From: Paragonimus skrjabini miyazakii
Lineage: Eukaryota; Platyhelminthes; Trematoda; Plagiorchiida; Troglotrematidae
Assembly: GCA_014338405.1 (NCBI GenBank)
Contig: JTDE01000309.1
Span: forward strand, 201,685-265,684
Length of the DNA: 64,000 nt
Direction: 5' to 3'
This document shows, piece by piece, positions 24,208 to 36,800 of this stretch. Position 1 is the first letter of the stretch. Each line of letters begins with the position of its first letter. The translations under genes and the position numbers were made by a program. Below the pieces are notes generated by a model. It saw nothing but the letters and a program-made list of their open reading frames with translations. It was not told where the DNA came from and ran no database searches.

Positions 24208-27049
24208 AATGATCCACAGTTAGGGTTTTCGTATCGCGGTAGGTGTGATCCTCGGTAAACTGACTTCTTCACCTTGTGTATTGTTCGGTGGAAAATATTC
24301 TACCCCATGCATGGTAGTGAGCCGTAATTAGTGAATCAGTTGGTACACATGTGTTCATGTCTGGCGCAGATTACTTATTCAGTATGGCTACCAGGAGTAT
24401 CGCTTTACACCTTTTTTATTGTTTCAAAAGTCTGGCTGAATATATGTTTACAGGTTTCAACTAGTAGAATCAAAATTTGATGCTATCATAAAACGATATG
24501 TCGATCATATAATGGTTAGACCGTATGACCGCGGATTATGGATCACATGATTTTCTTGCTGGGTCAGATCGACATGCACACGTAAGATATGAATCCTTTA
24601 TGGTGAACCTAACAGTGGTTCCTAGTTAGTTAACCGACAACCTTTTGGTGAACGTTGTGCCATTCTTTAGCCTTTTAATCGTTCGCAGCACTAAGAGTAA
24701 CACAGTAAACAGAACACAATTTTAGTTGTGCAATAAATCAAATTTTAAGACCTCAGTTGTTTATTCCAGTTGAAACTTAACCAGTGACGTTACCACACCG
24801 TTTTCCGTATGAGCGACCATTCTTCTTCTCCTCGATCAGTGTTGAAAGCTTGCAAATATAGCTGGTAATGATTAACCTAATTTATAGGTAGACGTTGCTG
24901 ACACTTACGCAGCATCCAAATACTCCGACCAGGCCAATGAAGTACGTTCTGTGCATTAAGTAGATATTTTTGGTATCAGTTTGAATTCGTTTTTCTAAAT
25001 AACTTAATATTTTCTGCAAAACGACGAAAGGCTGGCTGCAAATGTTTCACAATCTTCTCCCGATAATGTCTGCCATTGTTTCTTGGGATGATATGAAAGG
25101 CATTGCTTGCCATAAAAATGCAATAGTTAGTGAACAGAACACAATTTTTCATTAACAACGGACATATGTTTTAATAACTAGATTACCCGTATTTGCTTGA
25201 GTTAAAAATTCACTGGTAAAATGAAATTGTGTTTTATGTATACAAATGACCTTACGTACTTCAACGGCTTTCGCGGAGTTTGAAAATACATTAACCGTTT
25301 GTTTTTAGGATAAATGATTCTATACATGTACTGCGTATGGGATATAGTGTTTGGATTGGATTATTAACTACCGGTAAACAGTTGGAGATTTGACTGATAT
25401 AACTTAAGAGCCATAAGCGTTTGACCTTATTTAGATAAACAATTTGACCGCCAGGTTTTCAAATTTAATGTTAAACCAGAAAACCTGTCAGCAAACTGAA
25501 ATGGAAGGAATAAAGAAATTTTTCAACATTGTTTTACTTATTTTCAAATACAAGACAATAATATGCACTAGTGACGTTAGATAACAGGTGCAAAACTGGA
25601 GTTTATGTTATCACCAGTCATCATTTCTCATAAATATTCCTGCAATAAAGTTCTAATAAATTCCTCACAATGTGAAGTAAGCAACAATATTGGGTTGAGG
25701 TGAACGTTTAACTTGAAAAAAAAAGTTCTAGTTTTCACTGTATCACGATTTACGTAATGGTTGAAAACAAAAGTGGATTTCGCCCACCTTGCAAGAACAA
25801 AATTCAGTGAAACACAGAACAAAACAGTTTCATTTGTACAGCATCGAAAGCGGATTGTAGTAGTTCAATCAACAAATATGGATGTCAATGGTGTCTTCAT
25901 TCTGTTACTAGTTTATCAAAGCTGAGTACAGACTACAACAGTTGTCCACAGAAAGTTAACCAGAATTGAGTCGTGAGCATAACCAAGTCTGTATATCTTT
26001 TATCAACCAGCGCCCTCTATTTCTTTTCCTTTTACGACAGTTTACGTTACACATACATACACTAGGCAAGAATAACCAATGGTTAACTGTGCCATGAACG
26101 TCCGCAAAGAAGGTCTAGTGATTGTACAAAGGGGCAAACCATAATCGGTTGTGGTTGCCTATTTGCAGCATGAAATTTACCAATGACAATTACTGACCAT
26201 TGCCTCACAAAATCATAAGATTTGAAAGGAACTGTTCATTACTCCTTGGTGGTAACGCGAACGAATCTATTTTTATTGGCACAGTACGAAAAAAGTGTAT
26301 ATTCTGAACAAAGGATTTTTCAATTTAGTTGGTGTTCTTTACTAACATTGGACAGTTTTCCGAGAATTTTTTAATTCAATCTCGTTTCTACAACAGATTC
26401 AACATTCAGAATTAGAGCAACATGTCAATACTGTATGGCATTGAACAGAAAGCCGGTGAACATTTATGGCCTCAGAACTAATCTGATTTGTCTCCAATTA
26501 CAGGGCTATCGATTGATTACTGCCTTCTTACAGGTCCTGAGAGTTTTGACCAATCTGTTCCATGATTGCAGAACAGAATGGAAATCATACCCAACTTAAG
26601 ATATGCTTCGGGCAACCAGCGATTTTGTGCATTGTATTTTGGTGAGTAACTATAGAATGGACCGACTTTCTGACAAGAACTACATTAATGAACTTACACC
26701 ACTGAGAGCGACTTTGTGTGACAAGGATACTTGGACCGTGGCTGTGCAATTAGGAGACTGCATGTTTTATCTACGTGCAAAGAATCATGGTATGGAACCG
26801 GATGGCTGTTGGGCCGGTTTAAGCTGACGCGACAAGCCTAGCAAAATGCGCGACTGGCAAGCCCACTTACAACTTGGTTGTCAGAACCCATCAGATGTAA
26901 GGTTACTGTACGTGTGATTGTTCTGGTAGCTGAAATTTCAAGTCAAACTGAATGATTCCCTTTAATAAGTTTAAATACACACGTTATCATATGACTCCTG
27001 TTTTTCGTTCCATAACGGCAGTAAAAAAATAAACAGGACGATAGTGTTA

Positions 27050-27607
27050 CATTGACTAGACCCAAGCGAAAACGGAATCAAACTAAAGCAACATTCGAAC
27101 TATTGTACAATCCCGGTAACGTGTTAGGTTGGCTTAAGAAGGTTCTCAGAAATTGCGTAATGTTAGCTTCCCCCCAAATTTCTCGCCAGAGCAAGACTTC
27201 CAGGCTTCCGATTGTTTTAGCCATGAACACAGATTTCGGCGGTGCGGGTGTTGCAGGCATTTCGTTAATGTGAAGTAAATCGTGTTGATCTTGTAATCTG
27301 TCCGATGGACATTCAATTTCGGAATAACGCCTCTTCAAACTTGTCCGATTTAGACCACATACACCGTTTTGCATCGCTTGCGGTGTTTGAGCCAACTAGT
27401 CGCGAAATGTCAAATGATATATCATGTAAACAACCTCGTCAGCCAACCTTGGATAACAGCGTTCGCTGTTCACCTACCACAGCTGATGGTCCTAGTTGTC
27501 ACGATCACCCCATTCTGCTACTTCGACACTTACGTGTACGATTTTTAGATTGCAGCAACACAACTCGTAGAACTGCTAGTAATACTCCCCTGACAGTGAT
27601 TCCATAA
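27050..27607. other. GC-richer ORF cluster, possible exon(s), strand unclear
   Basis: This interval is less AT-rich than its surroundings and carries three sizeable open frames: plus 27052-27273 (73 codons, basic start), plus 27305-27607 (100 codons, Ser/Thr-rich) and minus 27078-27395 (105 codons). None shows a domain I recognise. The minus frame starts right after a TAG and has no ATG at its first codon. It may be exon(s) of a host gene or a fragment of an unknown repeat; the strand cannot be decided by eye. Confidence 0.25.
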
Positions 27608-28479
27608 CTATTCACCTGTCATATAGTTATTTCACCAGTCCTACTAAGCTCACTTCGTTTGGTCACTAATCACCAATTCGAACATCCTCCGGGTGCAATC
27701 ATCTTCGCGTTTTTCCTTCGGCTCACATAACTCCTTCGTAACACTTCATGATGAAACATTTTGAGGAAATATGCAGTAGATAAAGAGTTAGGTAACAAAA
27801 CGTTCGTTTTAACTTCTTCACTCACCACACTGGGCAACTTTCCCCACTTCTTCAAATTCACCCCACACTGCATCCAAATGTACCAATATTTTGTTTTTGC
27901 TTATGTGAAATGAGGATTATGAGAAAATATTTAATGTGTTGTAACAATGAATCTTTTGAATTCATTCAAATCAGATGGGCACAGGACAAATTTAGTTGTG
28001 CGCTCAGTCCATACAGTCAGTCACGTTGTAAGACAGTCAAGCGTGGTTGTGTCCGTTCAAGAAAATGTTATTTAAGCCTCGACAGATAAATGTGGAGCAT
28101 ATTGACAAACGTGTCCACAGCAGTCGAAATATTAGAAAACATTAATGGCGGTTGAAGCTTAACAAAGTGTATCGTCTCAGTTTGGTTCAAAACTTGTCAA
28201 CATGATGTGGCCACGTCAGACTGTGATTCAAGAGAGTAACTATAGACTTGGTTATCAACTTATATTTTCCAACAAGACACCGTGGGCAGGTTGTCTCCTC
28301 AAAGTAAAAAAAGAAAACTGCAAACTTCGAAGTGTAGCAAACGTATGCTTTCGATAAAATCTCACAAGGCTGTCACAGTTATAAAGGAAAATAAAACTAA
28401 AAGCGGTTACATTTGAAACTGGGTATTGGTCAAACTTCACACCATCTCAATTTTGTGTTTGTGGACGCCGATTGGGTGT
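27608..28479. other. No gene seen
   Basis: No recognisable coding or RNA gene. It lies immediately past the 3' end of PLE-1 (minus strand), so part of it could be 3' UTR of that element. Confidence 0.4.
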
Positions 28480-28667
28480 TGACCGCCTACATATCGATCG
28501 GGTGGGTCAGTTAATAGCCAGGGCAGTTGATGCGGTTGAATAAAGTTTTTCTGTCCACACAAGCTTGGATTACGTTTTCGAATGTCAATGGCCTCGGCAG
28601 TGGCCAATATTCGCTGACGAACGGGTTTTGACCGGTTCGATGGAACCCTGTAGATAACAGTGGACGA

Positions 28668-28976
28668 TCAATCTATGTTGACCTGATGATGGCTGTCAGC
28701 CAGATGACTTATCACGACATTCGTGATTGCTCTCCTCTCACTTGTCCCGATCCATGCTGGATGATGTTCTCTAATTCTTCTAGACAAGTACCGAGTTGTA
28801 CGCCCCACATAATTTGCTGAACCGTAGCAAACAAACGAGTAAATCACTATAAATGAATTGTGGGCAGGCAATTTATCCCTCAGATTTAGAGTAATCAGTG
28901 GTGAACTCTTGAATGAGATGGTTGGTTTGGCAGCATTGAAAGTTCTGCTAAGGGAACTAGTAAGTTGACAGGTCAT
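28668..28976 (-). pseudogene. PLE-1 GIY-YIG endonuclease segment
   Basis: It includes the conserved linker LSRTFNAAKPTISF (about 9-22), then the GIY-YIG core: YSFVCYGSANYVGRTTR (about 46-62) and the arginine/histidine-bearing helix SRRIREHHPAW (65-75). A TGA at 28668 interrupts it. The same frame continues with ATAEAIDIRKRNPSLC and QLPW near 28,510-28,590, the usual PLE carboxy terminus. Confidence 0.85.
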
Positions 28977-29429
28977 CCAACGTATACCTTTTTATGGCAG
29001 TCGTTTGAACATGGGCTTTTTATCAATTCCTTGAATCTTATCTGAAGGTTGGAGTACCGTCACATGTTTGGTCAGAAAATTGTCGGGGTAGCTATTGTCT
29101 TGTAAAATTTGAGTCACAAAGTGTAACTCGTGTTTCAAGGCAACTGTTGAGCAGATTTTTATAGCTCTATCCGTTAAACATTGGACCAGGTTTCGTTTTT
29201 ATTTTAAGTAGGTAGAACTATAAAAGTGAATGTAATGGACCAAACAAATAGCCTTAAGATAAACGGAGCGTTTCAAACTCCCGTCAGTCCTTCTACTCAA
29301 GGAGACGTCCAGGAAATGAAAAGACCCATATGACTCCAAATCTGAGGTGAAACTTTTCAACGGATGTGCGCAGTTGAAGACCTTTAAAACATCAGCTATG
29401 CTGACAGATGAATCTTTGATAGCGAATAT

Positions 29430-29441
29430 ATCATCAACTTA
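29430..29441 (-). pseudogene. PLE-1 catalytic motif C with stop
   Basis: The sequence reads TAA GTT GAT GAT followed by codons for IFAI. PLE RTs have a Tyr-Val-Asp-Asp catalytic box, and here the tyrosine position is a stop codon. The frame is shifted by one relative to the RT segment upstream. The element cannot encode an active RT. Confidence 0.75.
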
Positions 29442-29520
29442 ACGTTTGTAGAAAACCATTTGATTTATAACATTGCACCGTTCGTTCCAACTTGTCCATA
29501 AAAATATCTACCAGCAATGG

Positions 29521-29970
29521 TTATAATGGTGAGCCCATTGTCATTCCGTCAATTTGTCTATAATTGTCACCATCAAAAATGAACTGTACGTTGTGGGTGC
29601 ATTTGAAAAGCAATTCCTTCAAATGCGATGTTGGCCAGCCGATCAGAATGCTGTCGCTTCCAGTAAAATCGTATAAATGAGCAATTGTTTTCACTGATGG
29701 CACATTAGTAAACGGAAAAGTTACGTCAAGAGAACACATGAATTTATTGTCGACGCCAATGTCACGGACTTTATTCACGAATTCGAAGCTATCTCGCAGA
29801 CTGTGAACACAGCATTTCCTCCGAACTGGCTCAACAATCTTGACAAGCCATTGTGCTAAAGCATGATATGGTGAATTCTTCATATCCAAAATAGGGCGCA
29901 GAGAGCAGTTAGGCTTCTGAATTTTTGGTAGTCCGTATAGGTGAGGAGTAATAGTATCTGTGGGCCACAT
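29521..29970 (-). pseudogene. PLE-1 RT core segment
   Basis: It continues the same frame as the upstream segment. PLE RT motifs in order: YGLPKIQKPNCSLRPI (residues 12-27), the aspartate-bearing motif CSLDVTFPFTNVP (about 78-90), and the end of motif B, QIDGMTMGSPL (about 139-149), after which TAA interrupts. The following residues (PLLVDIFMDKLE) continue the family pattern beyond the stop, which confirms recent decay. Confidence 0.85.
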
Positions 29971-30006
29971 AAGTTCACTTTGGGCAGCTGTTATAACTTC
30001 TTGGTA

Positions 30007-30513
30007 TTAAAATCGTTTCAGATTAATAGTTATCTGCGTCTCTATTGCCAATGTTCTGTCATTTTCCTCTGTCATTTTGTTAAACTTAGTAATATCTGCA
30101 AGAATCGCTTGCATTTTGTTTACACAGCCTGATTTTTCCAGCAACACTATTCCAGCACCTTCATCCGGTCGTGTTAATAATACATCCTGCCGATCTCGAA
30201 GTATAAGCACCACTTCATGGTGTCTACCAGTTACTGTTCCTTTATAATAAATGGAAATGGGTCGATATTGATAACACAGGCTAACCAGCTCAGCAGTGAA
30301 TTGTTCAAGTGTGTCCTTTGAGGTGGCAACTAGTTGACTAATGTGGCAATAGAAATTCTTGAAGTGAACTCTCAGGTCTAATTGATCACAATAACGACAT
30401 GGAATGTAAAATTTCGGTCCTAATGATAGAACTTCTAGTTGAACTTTTATCGAAAATATGTTTGCTATACTTCGTGTTTTATGATTCAAGCGTACATTAA
30501 ACCATCTACTCAA
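30007..30513 (-). pseudogene. PLE-1 N-terminal/RT segment
   Basis: An open frame of 168 codons. Motifs typical of PLE amino-terminal regions are visible: VLSLGPKFYIP near residue 29, and LTRPDEGAGIVLLEKS followed by a VNKM segment near residues 112-132. Only a TAA stop at 30007-30009 separates it from the next segment, which continues in the same frame. Confidence 0.8.
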
Positions 30514-30540
30514 ACGAGCAAGACCCTTCTACAAAGCAAG

Positions 30541-32306
30541 GTAAAAGAATATCATGCAGTTTTGCAAGCTGGAGAGGAAGTCAACCATATAATTTGGAAG
30601 GATTGAGTCCTCGAGAACGGGTTTAGGTTCAAAAAGACGCGCGAAGGATGAAGAGGGAAATGCACACTAGGGATCTTCGAATTCGTGTCGAATGGTGGAG
30701 ACACTTGAACATTCATACGTATAGACTGAAAAGGATTCAGCAAGTGACCTCACAAAATAAGTGTGAGACTTGATTGAATACCGTTAACATTGAGAACAGA
30801 AAATAACACGTGCTTATTGAGGTAGGCATGGGTGCAATCCAGTGATGAGAAAATGACTGTTTTGAGTTTTTTATTCTGGAAGATAAAATTGGGTCGACGG
30901 GACGAAAAAATGTACCAACACCTGATTGTGATTAACAGTATCCAAACAGCTGTGAATCCGTTTAGTGACATCAGAAAATTGAAAGTTTGCAGGAAATATT
31001 TCAAACGTTTCTTATATCATTAATATGCATGCAACAGACAGAAATTTAGATGGAAACGGTATTGAACCAAAAGTTCTCCAACAGTCAACAACTTTTCACA
31101 ATAAATATATGCAAAATAGGATCAGCCAAAATGACAGCGTAGAGATCGGCATAAACCAATAAAAGTCCGTCTGACATTTCTGTTTTGCCAGATTTCAGTT
31201 GTATAATGAATTTTCTGTAAAGAGAATAGTTACCAGAAGAAGGTCACCCATGTACGGAAGACGACAAAATATTCAGTTAACTTCCAAACCAACAGATCAG
31301 CTTTTCAGTATTGCAGACGGATGGTTTGGAGCAAATGACAACAATTATCTCTCTCACTAAATCCTATATATTGTTAACAGAATTTGCTACTTGGAAATAT
31401 CGTCACGTACACAACAAATATGACGTAACTAACTTTTGGTTGCTGGCACTAGTGATATCAGTATCGCATAGGCGTTTCCTGATTGTGCACTTTCTACAGA
31501 ATACAACTTCAATACAAAGGTCCAGCTACTTACAAAAGTTGTAATGATAAACGAAAAGATCTTCGTGAACAAATAAAGTCAGTTACTACTACTAGACGAA
31601 TGTACTCCTCAGCGGTCCCTCTGAAGCAGATAAACGGCGTCCACTTTTCCAAGTGTTTCTCTGGGCAATGTCATATAGGTTGCATGTCTGGAGGGCTTTC
31701 AGACCAAATCCGGGTAAACTACCCAAGTTAATTGGGGCACGAGAAACAATATCTGTCAACAACGCCGTCCACACTCGTCTGGCCACAAGTCAGCATGAAG
31801 TAACTAATGAAAACACATTCAGACTATTCAACTAAATCATAAAAGGTCGTCAGAATGAGAAAACTCTTCACTGTCGTGACTATCGAAATCAGGCTGCTTG
31901 ACTCAGTTATGTCATCAAAAGCAGTTTGTTTAGATGTTCCACTAACCCAGGGCTGAAGATGACTAACTATGTTAGAGTTGTGCAAACAAACGAAGTAATC
32001 ACTGGTTTATTGACTAATATCCTGGTTTTAAGGAGTAAGTCCGGTCGACATCTCTCACTAACCCTATCACCCCTATGTACTTCTACCGATCTGACAAAGA
32101 ATTACTGAAATGATATATTCTCCTCTGTCTTGATTTTAATATAGAGTCAAAAGTGCGAAAGTAATACTTACTGATATGTAGAAAGATTTGCTGAGCGGCG
32201 TCTCCCTGTTTCACTGCAGCGACTCAACCCACAATAGATCAGTACGTCAGGGATAAAATACCTCGTAGTTTTGAACCATTTGTTCTATAACACTTCATTT
32301 ACATAT
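30541..32306. other. No gene recognised
   Basis: Only short overlapping ORFs (up to about 84 codons). The 31,590-31,830 interval is slightly GC-richer with open frames on both strands but no recognisable motif. Confidence 0.4.
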
Positions 32307-32412
32307 TGTAGCGAAAAAGCGCCCAGTCAAGCACAGTCTTTATTGCCCATCTCGCTAGTTACCATGCCACACGAGCGCTCGCGATTTTGAATCACAAATC
32401 CAGTTCACAACA
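32307..32412 (-). mobile_element. Possible LTR of a decayed LTR retrotransposon
   Basis: Read on the minus strand, the segment begins TGTTGTGAAC directly after a run of six G (a polypurine-tract-like ACCGGGGGG). It contains an AATAAAG polyadenylation signal followed by GACTGTGCTTGAC and ends TCGCTACA. So it has TG...CA ends, a preceding purine tract and an internal poly(A) signal. At 106 bp it is short for an LTR, so it may be truncated or internally deleted. No matching 5' LTR is seen in the window. Confidence 0.4.
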
Positions 32413-32455
32413 CCCCCCGGTTTCCGCTCGCACGTCGTGTGCACTTCTACGCGGT

Positions 32456-32638
32456 TTAGGCGTGTGATTGGCGTCTTCTACCCGGGGGTTTTCTGCCTGC
32501 TATTCCTCGTCCGTTTATCCGATTTTGTTGTGCAATGACTTGTCTGGTCGCTCGTGCTGTCCTCCGTCTATCGACTTTGGGCTTTGAACGTACTCTACAG
32601 CCGTGTAGAGATATTTCTGAGAGTGTTGGAATAATCAC
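32456..32638 (-). pseudogene. Possible C-terminal pol remnant, Arg-rich
   Basis: A 60-codon, strongly basic open frame (Arg/Gln/Lys-rich) ends about 45 bp before the putative purine tract and LTR. Basic C-terminal tails are common in Ty3-type integrases, but no integrase motif is visible. The assignment depends mainly on position next to the LTR-like sequence. Confidence 0.25.
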
Positions 32639-33096
32639 AACGTCATGGCAACTGCGTAGAACTCGTTCTCTACTTACAACCCTACTTCCGAATTTAAGGT
32701 GGCGAAATAATTTGTAGTTTCACGCCATAAATTTCCCTGTTAAGCGAAATATTGCTAAGCATGCTAATTGGTTTATATCATGGCAATTCTATCCTGAGAT
32801 GTCACTGCCTGACCAATTTCGGCCTACTTGACTGTTTGACTTAGACATTTAATTAGTACTGTTTAATAGCTTGTTCAGTATGATTTTTGACGACTTCACT
32901 GGCCCTGATACCTAATCGGACACGATATAATGTAAATTTTCTCAGATATGTTAACTCTTGAGGTACAATCATGAAAAGCATTTTCTGCAAGATGTATGTA
33001 ACACAAAATGGTCAGCAATTGTAAAAATTAAAAACGATCGGGCAATCTGCACATCATTCTCACAAGGATGAAGGGTCACGCCTAGCGTCGGAATAC

Positions 33097-33240
33097 TGGT
33101 ATTGCGGTTAGCATGCTAGCCTGTCTCACACGATGGTCGGAGCGCAAATGCCGGTTTGGACAACGATATGCACTCTTGATGAGCTTTACTAAGTGTGAAC
33201 CTCAACTCTAGTGCTTCCTTACATAGTGGATCGGCAGAAA
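33097..33240 (+). mobile_element. tRNA-derived SINE, copy B
   Basis: The head TGGTATTGCGGTTAGCATGC matches an A-box-type start. The body TTGGACAACGATATGCACTC, then GATGAGCTTTAC and CTCTAGTGCTTCC, aligns segment by segment with copy A at 8,597-8,652. It abuts the downstream side of the degenerate PLE-4 fragment, so it may have inserted into that element. Confidence 0.6.
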
Positions 33241-33249
33241 CGTTATTTG

Positions 33250-33810
33250 TATGCGAGAACTATGATCAAATTTGGAGAGTGTTCAAGTTGAAAAGGTTAA
33301 CATAATATCCACAAACTGCTGGTAAAATCATATATTAGAAATCGCACTGAATAGTTACCCTTCAGTCCAACTGGAAATTTCCGCTAGCGTTGGGCCTATT
33401 GCACTACCTACCTCCATACTACTAATTTGCGTGGAGAATAATTTTTCATCAAACCATCCATCAACTTTCCACGAAATTACAAAATTTCTGGGCTAATTAA
33501 CGATGGCATACATTGAAAACCTTAGCCTAAAAAAGCATCACGAACATTGCTTCTTTAAGGAGAAAGTACCCAAAAAAGTGCTAGCAGTGACAGAAATAGT
33601 CGTATAAGAATCTAGCACTATGTTCCACAGTGTCTTGACAGTTAAATTAGTTGCCCGTACAGAACACTGCACACTAGGCGGACATGACTGACAACATCCA
33701 TAAGTCATGTAGCTCAGTATCCTACATACAGATTTGGTCCTAATGGTACACTGTGATCGTGTTTCCGGTGCACTTGTTAACTGCGACATTCCCGTTTCGA
33801 TATGCTTCAC
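33250..33810 (-). pseudogene. Penelope-like RT fragment PLE-4
   Basis: A minus-strand frame near 33,411-33,370 reads MEVGSAIGPTLAEI, resembling PLE RT motif B (an MGSP...P.LAEI pattern). About 80 nt downstream, at 33,320-33,295, QFVDIMLTF aligns with the catalytic box with its second aspartate replaced by isoleucine. Motif order and spacing support a PLE origin. The upstream 90-codon ORF (33538-33810) is weaker. The IGPTLAE wording differs from PLE-1 and PLE-3, suggesting another PLE lineage. Confidence 0.4.
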
Positions 33811-36800
33811 TTGTTTGTATTAAACTTCTGATAAACGCTCACGTATGAGCAAAAGTTGCAGTTTACTGGAGGTTTTCCCCTTACTAAACGGACGTGTTGC
33901 GGCGCAATGTCTGCAAGCAGTCTTCATGGGTCTGGATGGATGACTTTCTTGTTGGACCCGTAAGGAGATTTGTTAGTAAACAATGTAGCCCATCCTTTGT
34001 AGTTTATCTCTCGTTGTTATTTGAGAGCTTTCTTATATATTAATGTTAAGCACTGTTACTAGTGCGTAGTTGGGGTGATTAACTTGCGTCAAATGGTTGT
34101 TGATTGTACAAAAATCATCCAGCATTTTTGTATGACGTTAGAGAGGTGACTTTTAGTTAATCACACAAGTTCTCGAATAACACTTGTTTGTAACTATTCG
34201 TATCTTTACGGAGAGTTTTGAGTTCTAGCCCCAAACCTCCGATTTTGTTCACGCAAAATGAATAGATATTAGCATCTTCGCGTATTTCACATCATCAGTA
34301 AAAAGTAGGTGTTCTTCGTTCGAACTAGACAAAAACTCTGGTAATTGCATAAAGTATGGGTTCTAGTATTGTACAGCAGGATCCAGAAGAAGTTCACAAG
34401 CCATACGCGGCAATTAAGTGAAAGGCGAGGCTAACAGTTAACAATGTATTGACTGAGGAATTGGTTACCTACGCCAAAAATTGTTGAACCTATGCAAACG
34501 TATGCGAAATTCGAGTATAGAATTTCTTTTTGAAAGGGACTGGCCGGAAGGTCAATAGGATTAAAAAAAACATGGCTATCAGTTGTAAGTGATGATCAAG
34601 TTCCATTAACCAAAGTAGAAATCTCCTCTACCTATTGGTATGCCCAGAATGTATACGATACAATAGAATATGGTAAAAAAATTTGAGGCAGAAGTTTGAT
34701 CACATCCACTGCATCATGGGATTAGGTAGTGAGGCTGATCCGATCAATTTGTTTGAGGTATTATCATCTATACTGAATCTCAAACTGCTCTCATTTACTG
34801 AGGCAGTCCTAATCAGTTGCTGACGTTTGGCCACGTCCGTGTACAAATTCGTTTTGTTAAAGAAATCTGCCTATCTTGGAACGGATAACATATTTAAAGC
34901 CCCGACGGTTCGCCTTTCCTATTGGTTTTACCCAGTGGTATATATATATGTATATTCTGCCGCTGAGTGGAACATATCAGTGTAATATCACAACTCGGCG
35001 TTTGTAAATTATGATTTTTATTATAATAATGATTGGTAAGTTTGTAAGGGTTTTGTAATCTTGGTTCTCTCTGCGTGTGTCTTTTGTTGAAAAATGCAAA
35101 ATGTATTTTTTGCTAATTTTCGTTCACCATTGGTTCGGTTCTTGCTTCTTCCATTCACTATGACATAGGCCACTTGAACCTGATTCCGAACGTTTTTCAT
35201 GTTTCATATGTACAACTATGTTTGGACAAATCAAACTGATTTCTGTTGTTATTTTAACTAAAAGCTGTTTGCTGTGGTGTTAGGCTGTTATTCGTCTACG
35301 GTAGCCATTTTCGCATAAATTTTTAAACTCCCTCTCGTTATCTTTCAGCTATTTGGCCGCCAGCTAAGTTGGACGGCCATATGTGATACTCCATTTTTTT
35401 TAAAAGAGTTTTCCTCCCAAGTTAGAATTCTAGTCTATTATGTAACACATCCTAAACCTCTCTCCGTTCCAGCTCTATTAATAATATCTATCCAAGTAGT
35501 AACTCGTTTGTGTACTCAGATACAACGAATTCATTTCTTCATCGTTCACTCTTCTCTATTGTTTGGCGAATAACTTATTGGTAACCCTTATTCTGGTGTT
35601 ATAAAAGTGTGAAAGCAAGTGGTAAAAATAATTTTCAATTAGGAACACTGCTAGAAATTCGTCTTCAGATTTTCACTATAGAATATTAACCATCTGAATT
35701 TTGTCACTGTACGACAGGTTATCTTGTGAATAAGCAAGTATACACAAACAGGCAATTCCTGGAACCATGTGATTTCAATAAACTCAGTCACACTATATAT
35801 AGAAAAGTAGTTACACAACTCTGCGACTAATTGCTGAGTGGACTAAGCTACAGTGGATACGGGTTGCTTGATCGAAAACTGTCCTAATATATTTGACAAA
35901 GGTCAACCTTTGAATCGCAAAAAAGAAGCACGGATAAAACAGAGGATACCAGCAAAGACTCCTATTCAGTCATCAAATACAGGAATACTGATTATCGAAG
36001 GGGACTGGCAAATCGATCATAAATCTTCTTGTTTTAAACTTAATTATATTCAATCAATGTTTCAAATCACAGTATGAGATCAGATGTATACGTTGTCAAT
36101 TTTGGATTTATTTTGAGTAGATATTTCATCCGACCTTGTCCATTCAAAATAATATAAAGGCTACTTTCGACTGTAAACTTTGTGTGGGTTTGGCTTTTCT
36201 TCTTTCTTGTAAAGTACTGTTGAATACTTTTTGGTTTTGTCGGAAGAATTTTGATGGCACATAACACGCTGTCTACGTAAAACTGCTTGAAACAACTACC
36301 GTAACGTCAACCTCAAAATCAAACTTGCCGAAGTCTTTGCAATGCTCGCAGGCAGAGAACGACAAACAAAGCTGTGAAGGTGGTGTGATTGCCCCACGGA
36401 CACTAATTCCAAAGCACAAATACATTTTTCGATAAATATACTCCTTCGATTGACTTCTTTGAGGTAGGAAACCATAAATACTGTGAAAGGATATCACCAA
36501 CCGATTCGAGCCGATTTTTCACAAGGAATCTTCTAGCTATTGTGGCTAGCTGAACTGTTACGTACATTTCCGCGTCACTGTTTACTACCTTCTAAGAACG
36601 ATTCTTGTCTGTGAGGATATATTTCCTTCCCGTGTTTCCAAACTTTGTAGAAAGAAATCAAAGACTAATATATCATTAAAATTTTAGCCACGAAATAAAC
36701 CATTTGGATGCTGCATACACGAATACATTACTGGGTGACAAGAAGGTCGCGAGATCTGTCAGTTCAAGAAAAAATGAAGTGAACTGAAAGTCGTTGACAA

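Larger units (their letters stand above)
20354..27049. other. Gene-poor stretch with minor repeats
   Basis: No recognisable coding region, although several 60-106 codon ORFs occur on the minus strand (for example 22642-22962). Two small repeats inside it are listed separately. A tRNA-like ATAATGGTTAG segment near 24,509 lacks a convincing B box. Confidence 0.5.
28480..30540 (-). mobile_element. Penelope-like element PLE-1, degenerate
   Basis: A nearly full coding length of a Penelope-like retroelement, reading right to left: N-terminal region and RT (30513-29521), thumb, and C-terminal GIY-YIG endonuclease (28976 to about 28,500). PLEs differ from LINEs in using a GIY-YIG nuclease and a telomerase-related RT. 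The frame is broken by at least five stop codons (at 30007, 29521, 29439 and 28668, plus one just upstream of 28976) and one frameshift between about 29,440 and 29,520. The recognisable protein order is otherwise conserved, so this is a decayed but not rearranged copy. Confidence 0.85.

Noticed and set aside
24500..24590. ATAATGGTTAG looks like a tRNA A box
   Set aside because: No acceptable B box or T arm follows at tRNA spacing, and similarity to the SINE family is too weak.
34917..34960. CCAAT-like box followed by a TATA run as a promoter
   Set aside because: The TA-rich run is simple repeat-like and no transcript or ORF can be attached to it.
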